From Pelomyxa schiedti (lineage: Eukaryota > Evosea > Pelobiontida > Pelomyxidae): a DNA stretch of 64,000 nt. Made by a program: the position numbers and the translations under genes. Positions 50,001-61,081 of the stretch are shown in pieces (position 1 is the first letter of the stretch; every line of letters begins with the position of its first letter). Below the pieces are notes generated by a model that was not told the origin of the DNA, searched no databases, and saw nothing but the letters and a program-made list of their open reading frames with translations. Where the stretch lies: the NCBI GenBank assembly GCA_020536535.1, contig JAHLWZ010000825.1, positions 37,461-101,460 on the forward strand, written 5' to 3'.

Positions 50001-50539
50001 CCCCAGCACACACAACGCCTCTACAACTATCTCATCATCATCACACAATAGCAGTGATTGCAGGCGATCATGAGAGGCGTAAAAATTGTTAGAAGTGGAG
50101 CAGTGCAGCAATTCACGAGTAAACTCTAGAATGTGCCACACAAGTAGTCGTTCTTCTTCATTGCTGAATCTCGCTATCTCGAGTACTGGTGTTGAAGAAG
50201 ATTCACTGGTCTGAGTAGTCGATGGTACCACAGCTGGAGCTTGTGGAATGCATCTAGCCATGATAGAATCAAACCTGTTGAGTAGTTTATACCACTGGAG
50301 CAATGGAGTCTTTTCCCTGTACACGGTTTCGAGAGAATGTTAGGAAAAAGGGGGTAAAAAGGGAAAAAAAAGAGAGAGTATGTTACAAACCTTTTCGATT
50401 CTCGCCATTGCTTCAACGTGCAGGTGTGCTTGGGTAGTTCTTGCAATAATTGTGTGTCGGGAAGTTTATGTAGGTGAGCGGTGATCTGGCGAACATGAGA
50501 CGAAGGATGCGTGTGAGTTGTTGGCTTCTTGATCTTCAT
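38097..50539 (-). CDS. HUWE1: HUWE1/Tom1/UPL1-type giant HECT ubiquitin ligase
   Basis: A gene of about 30 exons (roughly 3,500 residues) runs from the ATG at 50539 to TAA at 38097. The N-terminus matches the DUF908/DUF913 helical-repeat region of the family ([19 protein letters not shown]). A degenerate UBA-like segment ([11 protein letters not shown] ... DWLLNNPP) is followed by two UIM-type motifs ([30 protein letters not shown]). A long acidic tract (42780-42960) and Ser/Pro linkers follow. The DUF4414 ubiquitin-binding repeats come next ([35 protein letters not shown]). The C-terminal HECT domain shows [52 protein letters not shown], the catalytic loop [13 protein letters not shown] and the terminal GFGFA. 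It transfers ubiquitin to nuclear and cytosolic substrates. Confidence 0.92.
46883..46955 (-). other. C-rich intron of the HECT ligase gene with a G4-capable antisense tract
   Basis: Reading the coding strand, the donor GTTCTCCC and acceptor AAATGCAG bound a 73-nt intron whose removal joins ALQLM to [12 protein letters not shown] in phase. On the + strand, 46918-46951 is almost pure G with single C or A interruptions (GGG, GGGG, GGGGGGG, GGGGGG runs). That is enough for a G-quadruplex on one strand and an i-motif on the other. Confidence 0.65.
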
Positions 50540-50750
50540 TTCTACTACTAGTCGCGACAGTCACGGCTGTGTGTTTGCTGTCGTAGATTTATTGTTACTT
50601 TATGATTTTTGGCTTGAGAATTCAACTGCCCGGCAAATTGGATCTATCTTGCTTATCTTTTTCTTTTTCTTTCCACGTTTTTTCATTTTTGAAGGTAATT
50701 GCCCCAAGTCGATTACGATTGTTTGTGTTGTCCGCTGGATCTCGCGGTTA

Positions 50751-53700
50751 ATGTCGGGTGAGAAAGAAGGAGGGGAGTATAAGCCGGTGACGACATGGCA
50801 CGAGTACATGGTGACGAAGACTGCGAAACTGGCACACCAGTTTCACGAAGATTCTGTGGGGGACCCTGTGGTTGACGCGATCTTCAAGGACGTACGTGTT
50901 TGGGTCGATGGGTAGGCGTTTTCCTCTTTTTTTTCCCGCTTTTATTCCCCCTCCTTTTGCACCCACTGTATCGCCGTTCGTTTTTTTGTCAGAATGCCCG
51001 TTGAAATTATGGCGCAAGTATCACAGTTTCCCATTACCGAGTAACGTAGATACACTGACCCGCCGGCACTGCAAATTAAACACTTGATTCGGAGACATGG
51101 TGGAGAATATTACCACTATCCTTCTTCATCGGTTACACACATCATTGCCACAACTCTTTGTGACTCCAAAGTGACAACACTCAAGTGGAAACACATCTTC
51201 TCAGTCGACCCACTTATATAGTATAGGCCCACAACGAAAGTGGTTCGTCCAGAATGGATAACAACCTCGATAGAAAGAGGGAAGCTGTTAGACTGGAGGC
51301 AGTTTTCTTTGAATCCAGTCAACCAACATATAGATGTTCCGACAGAAAACACAATCGCAACAAATCATCCCACTTCGTTATTACCCCCCCATGTAGAATC
51401 ATCTTCTAAGTCTCAACCACCTGAGCCTATAGCCAGCACAACATCCACCACTTGTGACACTACAAAGAGCTCAAGTGTTTTCTCCAGCTCTAATGTGCCA
51501 AACAAGCCATTAGGAGGAAGTCTTTTGAACTGTAATGATCCCTGCTTCATAAAAAACTATTTCCAATCTTCACGGTATTGCCTGATTAACCACCAACCCC
51601 TTACCTTCAGTAGGTTGCACCATTTAAGTGCATGGAAAAACCAGTTTCAAGAATCGTTACGGGCCTATCTAATAAAGTTAAAAGGAAATCGAGCTCTTCC
51701 ACAAGTTAATCCCTCTTCTGATAAAACCTTACTTCATGTTGATATGGTAAGTGCCATTTTACCTGCATACACAATAATTTATCTAGGACTGTTTTTTTGT
51801 GAGTGTCTCTGTCCGGGAGCATCCTGAGTTGAAGGGCCATGCAGTTGCCGTATGCCACTCTTCCACTGTTGGGACCCATGGCGGAACAGCCGCTGTTGCG
51901 TCGTGCAACTATCCAGCTCGGAAATTTGGTGTTAGAAATGGAATGAATTTGGCACAAGCAAAATCTCTTTGTCCTGAACTGCAAATTGCACCGTAATTGT
52001 CACTATTTATTGGAATCGGTCTCAGATAATACAGCTATGAATTTTCCCATTACGAGAAGGCCTCCATTGCAATGTATGAAGTTCTTATGCAGTACAGTCT
52101 GTCTCTTGAAATATTGAGGTACAATCGTACATTTTTCTTACATTCAACCACTTCTACAGTTGTGATGAAGCAGCGGTAGACATTACGAGCTGTACTGAAC
52201 AGCCCTTGACAATAGCAGAGCACATCAGACAAGGGATTTTTTATCGTACACAGTGTACTGCAAGTGTTGGCATTGGCAGAAATCTATTACTAGCAAAGTT
52301 AGCATGTAAGAAAGCAAAGCCTAATGGAGTCTTCGAGGCACCTTCAACAACGGTTTGCTCTGGCTTACACCTACTTTAATTTTACTGTGCGATAGGCTGA
52401 GATTTTAATATTTCTAAAAGCGCAGCCGCTTTCGTACGTACCTGGGGTTGGCTATTTTATGGAAGAAAAACTTAACCAGCACAATATTCAGACATGGGGT
52501 GACTTGCAGGCAGTTCCTATTGTGAGGCTTCGCTTTTAATTTACCCCTTATCGTGATTGATTCTGTCTTACTGTTTAATATTGTATGTAGCAAGACTTGC
52601 AATCCTGGTTTGGCACAAAGCAAGGAAGCCACTTGCATGACTTTAGTTTTGGCTTGGACCACCGCAAAATTTGCCCATTCCATGTATTTCGCATGCATAT
52701 TTTTTCTTCATAACGTTGACGTTACAGGAGAGAAAGAGTATCAGTGCAGAGGTTACTTGGGGAATCCGTTTCACAACAATGGAAGAAGTATACCAGTTTG
52801 TCCAGCGGTTGTCAGACGAGGTGACTGAACGTCTGGTGTCTGCAAACCAATCGACGTCCACTGTCACACTCAAAGTTGCCAGGAGACGTCCTGGAGCACC
52901 ACCTCCAAAGAAGTTCTTAGGTTCCGGCATCATTGGTGTGCCAATAGCGAAGTAAACACCCTCGAGAATAATCAATTCAGATACCATTACTCGCTCTGTC
53001 AAGCTTTCATGCCCCACGTCCGATCCCACAGTAATCTCAAGCGAAGCAGTTAAACTGGCCCACATGGTTCACTTTCTCCTTTTTTAATTTCGTTTACTTT
53101 TCTTTAGATACAGGATATTCCTCCTACTGATTATCGGGGAATTGGGATTCAGTTCAGTTCATTAAAACCACTATCTGAACATCGTAGAATGCTTTTTGCA
53201 TCGAACGGCATTTAATTTATATCATGTAGATCCGAGGCAATCCTCCCTTCTTGATGCATTTCCGAAAGGGAGTGTGACTATCAATCCGCCTGCTACAACT
53301 GATAACTTTTTGGAGACCAACAGGAAACGGGTATGAATAGAGGTAGGGGATTGAATAATAAAAACTGAAAAGGAACCTACTGTGACACCCAGTCCATGTG
53401 TTAATATTACTGGAAAACCATCTTTTTTCCCAAATCTTCCCAAGAGACTCAAGAAAAATACCGGAACAGGGGAACCACAAGGTTTTTCCCATCCACATTC
53501 TCTCATCAAGCAACTAGTATAGGTGTCCTTGTTGTTCCCCCTCTGTCGCAACTTGACGAAAGTACCCTTGCTGATCTACCCGAAGATATTAGGAATGAAG
53601 TTTTGGCGCAGTATAAAACAAGCAAAATGCCTCTAGCACCGTTGCAAGCAATACCAGATAAGTTACCAGAGAAGATACCTGCACCACAAGTCGTCCTGGA

Positions 53701-54162
53701 AGAGCCAAAGCCCACCTTGGTTAAGGAACAAAATCATGTGCGGTTTCAAAACACACCATTTTCCCAGTGTCGCACTCCAGATAATATCAATAGACAGTTC
53801 ACCAAGTGGGTACATGAGCAGGAGTCATGTGGGAGCCAAGAGATTGAAGTAAGTAACAGTATGTTACTCATAAACTGAACTCTCTGAGGTCATCAATTGC
53901 GTGATTCAAGAGCTGTTCACCTTTGACAACCTGGAGAGTGTTCATACTTTCATGTCCCAGTTCAGAAGGCATGTATCCTACCCCTTTCACTTACGTTTTT
54001 CCGTTGCCTTAATTCTCACTTCCCAAAAGGCGGTGCTGTGCCTCAAGCAGGAATGACTCCAACAGCAGGCAATGGGCACAAGCTTTCAACACTTTTCTTG
54101 AACAAGTGAACGGCATCATGCACGACCAGTATGGAAGTATCATTTCCATTTCGCCCCTGTGA
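50751..54162 (+). CDS. REV1: REV1 translesion DNA polymerase (Y family)
   Basis: A many-exon gene of about 900 residues. The first exon carries YMVTKTAKLAHQF, leading into a BRCT domain (AIFKDVRVWVDG, THIIATTLCDSK, VVRPEWITTSIERGKLLDW). The polymerase core shows the metal-binding VDMDCFFVSVSVREHPEL with GHAVAVCHS, NYPARKFGVRNGMNLAQAK, then the second acidic pair in SCDEAAVDIT. The fingers/palm region CTASVGIGRNLLLAKLACKK and the helix-hairpin-helix LSYVPGVGYFMEEKL follow. Downstream is a UBM ubiquitin-binding motif (LADLPEDIRNEVL). The Rev1 C-terminal domain contains FTKWVHEQ, LESVHTFMSQF and NTFLEQVNGIMHDQYGS. It inserts dCMP opposite lesions and recruits other translesion polymerases. It is divergent from the HECT ligase gene, with about 210 bases between starts. 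Confidence 0.93.
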
Positions 54163-54310
54163 CCCCTGAGCAAGCAGTTTTGGTAGTTGAAATGTTGTCT
54201 GTTGTAAGCTTCCAGTTGTCTTTCTTTTTCGTCTTTTCGGCGGCGTAAGCTGAAAAAAAAAAGGACGCGATCTCGTCGCCCCTTTGCCTGAACAAATTGA
54301 AAAATAAAAA

Positions 54311-57300
54311 ATGAAGGCGGACGGTCCGACACACGGCGTCGTCGATAAAAAGCGTCATCGTAAGAAGCAGCATTCGTCGTCGTCTACGTCTTCTTCCTCA
54401 ACGGCAGCACCCGCCACGAAAAGCACCCCGTCGCCCAAGAGATCTCCTTCGAACGGCGCCGCCGTCGACGCATCCGCCGGCCGCCTTCTTTCGCCCCCGC
54501 TGGCCACGGGCGCCGCGGCCTCCGCGTCCCACAATTGCCACTCGCCGCGGCCGTCCTCGCCCTCCCCGTCGCCGCTGTCGCCGACCTTTGGTGCCAACCC
54601 AGCCGTCACTACGCCGTCGTCGTCGCCCTTTCATTCCCCTTCCACGTCCACGTCGTCCTCGGCTTCGTCTACTACGAATGGGTGCCGCGGCGGCTCTCCC
54701 GGCGCGCCGTCGTCGGTGGCGGCGGCGGCGGGCGCGAGGGCGAGGCTGCTGCAGCCACACGAGATACCAGACAGCACGGTGTTCATGGTGGAGACGTCGC
54801 CGACGCACGACAAAATCCGGTGCGACTTCGCGCACTGCAGGGCCTGTGCTAGGGCGCGCGACGAGGGCGGCGACGTGTGGGTGGACAATAGCCCTGACCA
54901 GGTCTCGTTGCTGTCGAGGCATGTGGGACTGGAGGTGGAATCGTTTGTCCGCTCCCTTCCTTTGGGCGTTTCGACTGGGCCCGCACATTCCAACTGTCCT
55001 GTGCTGCAGCACACTCCCTGTGTCGGCGGTTTGGCCAATGTGGCTGAATCACCAGCTTTTACAATATCAACTTCCAGTTCTGTTTCTGTTTCTGTTTCTG
55101 TTCCAGGGGCAGGTGATGAACCATTGTCACCTGCTCCCCCAACACTTTCACCTCCTATGGGGGCGAATGACTCTCCAAGGTTAGACGCTGTTCCACAATT
55201 GTATACACTGGACACAGTTATCACACTTCCACCTGCATGCCAACTCTCCACTCCCATGCGCGCACACATTCATCAAGAAGGTATATCCCCTTTCACACAA
55301 ATACCCCCACCCCCGCAGCCAGTCGTGCCCCTTATTCTTGTAACTGATACACCATCTACCCCGCCTTCCATTACACCTCTTGTGATTTTCATCCTTGAGC
55401 TTGATGATCACATGTGTACACTTACGCAGTGGCTTCCTTCCATGGTCCGAGCTGCATTTGAAGCATCTGCAGAGCCTGTGTACATTCCAAATCCAGCCAT
55501 TTGCTGCAGAAGATTTTCATGCAGAGAAGGATTGCTAAAAACAGTTTGGTCTTTGGCCGATGAGTGCCTGAGAGAGGGAAAGCCAGAACCAGTTAACACT
55601 GTGAATCCTTTACCTTCACTTGGGGGAGACTCATCAACTGGGCAGAACGACCAAGGGTTACCACCTACAAATAGCAAGATTCTAGTAATTCTCAGCACTC
55701 ATTCAAGCAACCAAGGCCAAGTGTTTTCCTGTACCCCTTCTTCAATAGCAGCAGCACACAATTTTGAAGAGTTCTGCTCTCTGCGAGATTTGTAGTTCTT
55801 AAATTTTCTTTATCTTTCACTCAAAACAAACAAACAAACAAAAAAAATAGTGTCATTGTTTGTCAAGAAGCTTTCGCAGACAGTTTAATCGGGATATACG
55901 TTTCCTCATGTTTTGTAATGAGGTTGGATTCATCACACAAAAAATGGCCTGTAGATATTTGGTGGTTGAAGCGAGAGCTGCAGTGCGAAGTAGTAGGCAG
56001 TGAAGCTGAAGTTTATTTCACTGGGCAGGACACAGTGGATCTATTTTTTGTGTTAACGCTGTTGGAATATTGCTACAAGCACTCACCTGCAAGCATGCCT
56101 GCAGTACGGCTGGAGACAATCATCAAAAAAGCAGCAACACAGTTTTTTGATGACTTGTGCCAGGAGATGGGTTTATGCAAGCTGTCTATACCCCGCAAGC
56201 TACTCCCCCCTCCAGCAGAAGAGCCAGAGGTCCATCCTGCAGTGTGCATCCACAGCAGTGTGTGCATCCTTGTTATTTTTGCTCCCACCAGTAAAAGACT
56301 TGCTGAGTCTCTCGTTCTGGCCTTGCAGAAAAGGGATGATGTAAATGTGGTGATATGCCAACAAGAAGCCTTATGCGTGGGGAAGTATACCCTTCCAGAT
56401 TGTATTGCTTCTTGTGTTGAGCAAGGCTGCCGCGTACTATTTCTGGCCCTGGACTGGGCATGTGACGAGTCAAGCCAGTCAGAAATGTTGCTTCACTCGA
56501 CGCTTCATTTTGCATCCACGACTGAAACAAGTTGCCCTCATTCAGTGTTTGGTTTGCACATAGCATTTGTCTCAACTGAAACTCTTGAACAATTTGATTT
56601 TAGACCTATACCCTTTCCTGTATCTGCCTTCCATACAGATAAACTTCCCCTTGACAGTGTCTCCTTACCATTGTTAATATATTTTCTCCAATTGGCTGTT
56701 GGGGAAAATAAACTCTCTTCCGTGACTCGAATGGAGGAAACCTCTTCCAAAAACCATGTTTCTCTTGCTCAAGCAGCAAATGATGCACTTCCACCTAATC
56801 ACTGGGAACTTATTGACGTTGTCACGGAATGTAATCATGTATGTCCTGGTCTTGCAAGACAAGCTGAACTCAAGTTGCTGCACTCTCCCGACAGTAGACG
56901 TACAAAGCCTTCAGGGACTGGGCATTTCACGAGAAATATTCGCTACGATTATTCACATCTGCAGCAACGTGAGGGTGCCACAGCAAAGAGAAGAAGGACA
57001 AATCCTACACACACTAAGCGGGTTGTACAACAAGATGCTTTATTGTATGTCATTTTACTTGTTAAATCAATCATCTCCTTTACTTTCACGTCTTCATCAG
57101 GCTTTCAGCGAACATAAAGCAAGTGCGTGTAAGTCACCTTGACATGTTGCTAAAGATGGACTTAGACCACTGCAAGATAGATGGGGTTGTAACATACAGT
57201 TTTGTTTTGCTTGATCCATCAACAACTGAAATGATACTGGATTGCTGTGAAATTGATGTGAAGTCAGTCGAGTACCAAGTCCAAGTAGAGTCCTCAACAG

Positions 57301-59510
57301 ATCCACCTACTTCAAACCTTCATTTCGAGCCTCTTCCGTTCAGTATAACGCCAGTCTCTTTGTCAATCGCACTGCCTCAAAACCGGAATCACCAGACCCA
57401 AAAAATCCGCGTCAGTTATACAACACACCAAAATGGTCCATCCCTCCAATGGTGTCTGGACTCCGACAATAACCCATTTGTTTTCACCTGTGGTGCCGCA
57501 TGTAACAACAGGTCACTGTTTCCTTCTCCTGATGCCCCATCCGAATTGTGCACTTATTATGCAATGGTCCAAGTGCCAAGCAATTATACTGTGCTGATGA
57601 GTTCCACTTTCGTTCGTCAACTGGAAGTTAGCGAATCTGATGATTTTCAGACTTGTATTGTTTCTCAGTGGGAATACAAGCTGGAAACACCGCTTATGTG
57701 CAGGTTTTCTACTAACAAAAGACAGTGCTCCATTTCCTGATGTTGCTAATAAGCACTGTTGTACTGGCGGCTGGAAAATTTCGTAGTAGCTCTCTGCCAG
57801 CCATGCGCATTCCCATCACGATTTACGGACCTGTCAAGAGCACCAGCGTGGAAATGCTTTCCACTTTTATTCCTCAATACCTCACCACAGCAGAAATGAT
57901 GCTTGGTTCTGTTCCCTTCTCACGATATGATGCTCTCATCATGCCAAGGGCTTTTTCTTCTCTTGGAATGCAAGTATGTGGACTTAGTCCCAGTTATCTT
58001 TTGGCTGTTCTGACAGACAACTAAGAATCCGTACTTGGCCTTCTTTTCTCAGTCGTTGTGCTCTAAAGATCGTGGTATGAGAAACAGGTATGCCAAACCC
58101 CTTTGTAAAAATTGGCTAATTTCCGCAGAGTGGCACATGAAATAGCACATTTGTACTTCGGTTTGTTAATTGGGGTAGTTTCTTCGGCCCTCATCTTTCC
58201 ATTAACTATTTTCAGCCGCGGGATTGGAACGAGGAATGGCTCAGTGAAGGATTTGCCACGTATTACTCACACTAAATTTAATTATCGCTCATGGACTTTT
58301 TGGGAAACCTAAGATACATGGAAGATAGAATTGTCTATAAAGCTGAAGGAATCAATGAGAACCAACAGAAACTTCTGACACAGATTAAAGTGAGGATAAG
58401 TGCTTTGTTTAGACCAGATTTTTCTAATGGGATAAGTGGGAATTGAAATTCCGGACCCTTCAAAATGATATACAAAACACCGAGGAAAACATGCAGAGGC
58501 TCATGCCCAAAGTTGGTGATAGTAGTGCTCCCTGTGCCTTGGATACCTCTCACCGCTGTCACACAATTCACTACGTGAAGTCTTACTTTCTACTGCACCT
58601 TGTGTGTACTAGACTTTGTTGTTGACTTAACATTTTGTGCAGCTTGCACAGAAGGCTGGTGGGTGTGAGATTTTTGACAAATTTCTTCGGGCCTATGTTG
58701 ACCGTTATCAGAACAAGCTCGTAAGCAGTGCAGATTTTTTGGACTTCTACTTCGCATCCTTTCCACAGTTGCGTAACGTCGGGGTTTTTGACACACATGT
58801 TGTTCTTCACTCCTGGGTCTATAGTCCTGGAGTACCATCTGATGCCTTGGATAGTATGTTTTCACAAGCTGGTTGCCAATTTGGTGTGCTGGTGGATACT
58901 ATAGAAATCATTCATACTTACTTTTTAAAAAGGACTATTTCCGGCAGCGAAAATTGTAAATCCGCTCGTCAGGGATGTTCAAGTGGCCTATGACAGCGTT
59001 CTTACACTGAACAGAACGCTCACTGAATCAGCACAAAACGCAACTGAAGTGGCCAGGTCGTGTGTCAGTGTCCTACAGCACTCGGCAGCGACGTGGGAAC
59101 CAGAACAATTGTGTTTACTGCTGGACAAACTGGTGGACTGGGTGGGCAAGTCTGAAGACAATTCAAGTGCATCGTCCGCTTCTGCTGAACAAGAAGCATC
59201 CACCACTGTACTCTCAAGTTCGTGCTTGTCTCTGCTGCAGCAAGTATTTGCGTTCTGGGAGAGGAACCCTGAAGCACAGCACAGGTGGTGTGAGCTGGTC
59301 ATCAAGTGCAAGTATGAGCCTGATTACCCAAACCTCAAGAAGTTTCTGCAGGATCACCAGGGAATGGGGCTCTATGTGTTTGGGGAATTACTAGTCTCTG
59401 GAGTGTGTGAGCGGGAACTTGCAGTCTGTGCTTACAATGCCAACAAACACACTATGGACAGGGAGCTGAGAACAAGGTGTGAGGAGCTCATTCTCCAAAC
59501 AGAGGGATAA
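54311..59510 (+). CDS. AOPEP: Aminopeptidase O-like M1 metallopeptidase fused to a long novel N-terminus
   Basis: The first exon (54311-55791) encodes a Ser/Pro-rich, GC-rich tail and then a globular segment. A 59-nt intron (55792-55850) joins it in phase to exon 2, giving SLRDFVIVCQEAFADSLI. Exon 2 continues with Rossmann-like strands (VCILVIFAPTSKRLAESLVL; CRVLFLALDW). The intron 57045-57100 leads to the M1 part: ISHLDM-like start strands, LITVVLAAGKF, ALIMPRAFSSLGMQ, the zinc site VAHEIAHLYFGLLIG with RDWNEEWLSEGFATYY, and HYVKSYFLLHL. The C-terminal helical-repeat domain follows (RWCELVIKCKYEPDYPNLKK). The SLGM sequence, in place of GxMEN, is typical of the aminopeptidase O branch. The N-terminal ~870 residues match no domain I know and appear to be a genuine fusion, because the phases agree. 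Confidence 0.8.
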
Positions 59511-59544
59511 CAAGAAAAACAAACGGAAACATAAAACATTCTCT

Positions 59545-60894
59545 TCAAAATTGATGCAAATAGTCTATGATGTGTTTAGTAGTCGGGTCAAACAGTGATT
59601 TGAAGTGAACAGTATCCACAGGTGTTGGAGGCTGGAGTGGAACCTCCGTGGTTTTTGTTTGTGATATTCCCGGTGAGGAGGTAATTGATGCAGCTTTCTC
59701 GTTCCCGTTCTTCCTGTGTGGTATTGGAGCATGGGGTTTTATGGAATCATCAACATCAGATATATCTTCCTCATAGTCTGATAGGGCGTGGAAGCGGGAT
59801 CTGGTTGGCGAAGTTACGTGTAAGGGTGCCAGTCTGGTCCTCTTCCGTGACAGAGACCGGAAGAAGCTGACCACTGCGGGCTCCTGATTTGCAGTTAATA
59901 ATTTAGATGAGGGGGGCTTATGCTGTGGAACGACCCCCGGCAAAATTGGCACGGTGGAAGCGCCACTACCAGATTGGCAGTTGCTCTCGCCCTCGCTCTC
60001 GAGGTAGGGGCGTGGTTTGTTTTTGTGTTGTTTGGAAGGCGATGGTGGGGTCATGGTGAGCTCCGAGGAATAACCAAGTTGCGTTGCGGAAACAGGGTCG
60101 TCCTCAGATGAGGGCTGGCGTGATGTGATTACCCTTTGAGTGCTTTCAGTGCCAATTTCTGTACACAAGCTGCTATCAATGGACTCAATAGGCACAAGAC
60201 CAACCGGGCCCTTGTCCTGCTCCAAGTTCTGACCAGAATCAGCATCAGCATCAGAATCGGAACTGGAACTGGAATCCGAGTCCGAATCCGATTCTGATTC
60301 ATAATCGGGACCGCGAGAGCAATGAGCATCAGCAACAGGAGGTGGGGGTTGTGTATCTGGTATCTCAATTACGTGAACGGTAGGCGGTGGCGCCCGTGGC
60401 ACAGACATCGACTTGCTGCCGCCGGAATCCTCGGCAGCCTTCGCGGAATCCGGCGAGGAGCGGGCGAAACGGCGCCGCTTCGTTTCCGGTGAGCACACGT
60501 CCTCGTCATCTACAAGGACTACGACCGGGGTTCTCGGCACGGCGGTGGCGGCTTCGTCGTTGGTCTTAGTAGCAGCGGTTGTCTTTGGGGTGTGTGCCCG
60601 CGTAGTCGGCGGTATGGGCCCTGTTACGGCAGGTGAGGGAGTTCTGGGAACGGAGTTGTGGTGGTAGTGGTGGTGGTGGTGGCGGCGGTGGTCGCCATCA
60701 GCGGCGTCGATGACAATCACAGGCGGGGCAACTTCGCCGTCGTCGGGAACAAGGACGACGTGGTGGTGGTGGCTGGTTTTGTGGACGTGACGGGGGCAGA
60801 GTTGGTGCACCGACTGGGGATGGCCAACGCTCGTAGTGTCGTGGTCTGATTCGTCCGAGTCCACAACAACAACAACGGCCTTGTGGCGGTTCAT
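59545..60894 (-). CDS. Disordered nuclear-type protein with four SUMO-interaction-like motifs
   Basis: A single exon of 449 residues with almost no hydrophobic core. Four short motifs have three or four beta-branched residues followed by acids, the form of SUMO-interacting motifs: KAVVVVVDSDESD near residues 5-17, VIVIDAADGD near 59-68, VVVLVDDEDV near 123-132, and VHVIEIPDTQ near 171-180. Around them are His-rich (HRRHHHHHYHH), Pro-rich and Ser/Asp-rich (ESESDSDSDSSSSSDSDADA) tracts, plus basic patches (ETKRRRFARS; SLSRKRTRL). Several SP/TP sites suggest phosphorylation. The C-terminus (TVHFKSLFDPTTKHIIDYLH) looks more ordered. I recognise no named orthologue. A SUMO-binding scaffold in the nucleus is inferred from the motifs alone. 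Confidence 0.65.
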   Translation of the reverse strand: MNRHKAVVVVVDSDESDHDTTSVGHPQSVHQLCPRHVHKTSHHHHVVLVPDDGEVAPPVIVIDAADGDHRRHHHHHYHHNSVPRTPSPAVTGPIPPTTRAHTPKTTAATKTNDEAATAVPRTPVVVLVDDEDVCSPETKRRRFARSSPDSAKAAEDSGGSKSMSVPRAPPPTVHVIEIPDTQPPPPVADAHCSRGPDYESESDSDSDSSSSSDSDADADSGQNLEQDKGPVGLVPIESIDSSLCTEIGTESTQRVITSRQPSSEDDPVSATQLGYSSELTMTPPSPSKQHKNKPRPYLESEGESNCQSGSGASTVPILPGVVPQHKPPSSKLLTANQEPAVVSFFRSLSRKRTRLAPLHVTSPTRSRFHALSDYEEDISDVDDSIKPHAPIPHRKNGNEKAASITSSPGISQTKTTEVPLQPPTPVDTVHFKSLFDPTTKHIIDYLHQF

Positions 60895-61081
60895 CGACTT
60901 TTATCACCAATTAACGAAATCAACTTTTCTCTTTTACCCGAAATCTTCGTCGCCTGTTTTGCAACAAGTAGCTCTCCCAAGTGGAGTTTGATGACTTTCT
61001 CGGTTGGTGGCGGCTTGGTGCCCTGACCAATACTCCATTCAAGCATTAACAATTTTAAAGGTAGAATGCGAAAAGAGTGTG

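Noticed and set aside
54398-55269. Several long minus-strand frames
   Set aside because: They are shadows of the GC-rich Ser/Pro coding region on the plus strand, with Arg-rich compositions typical of such shadows.
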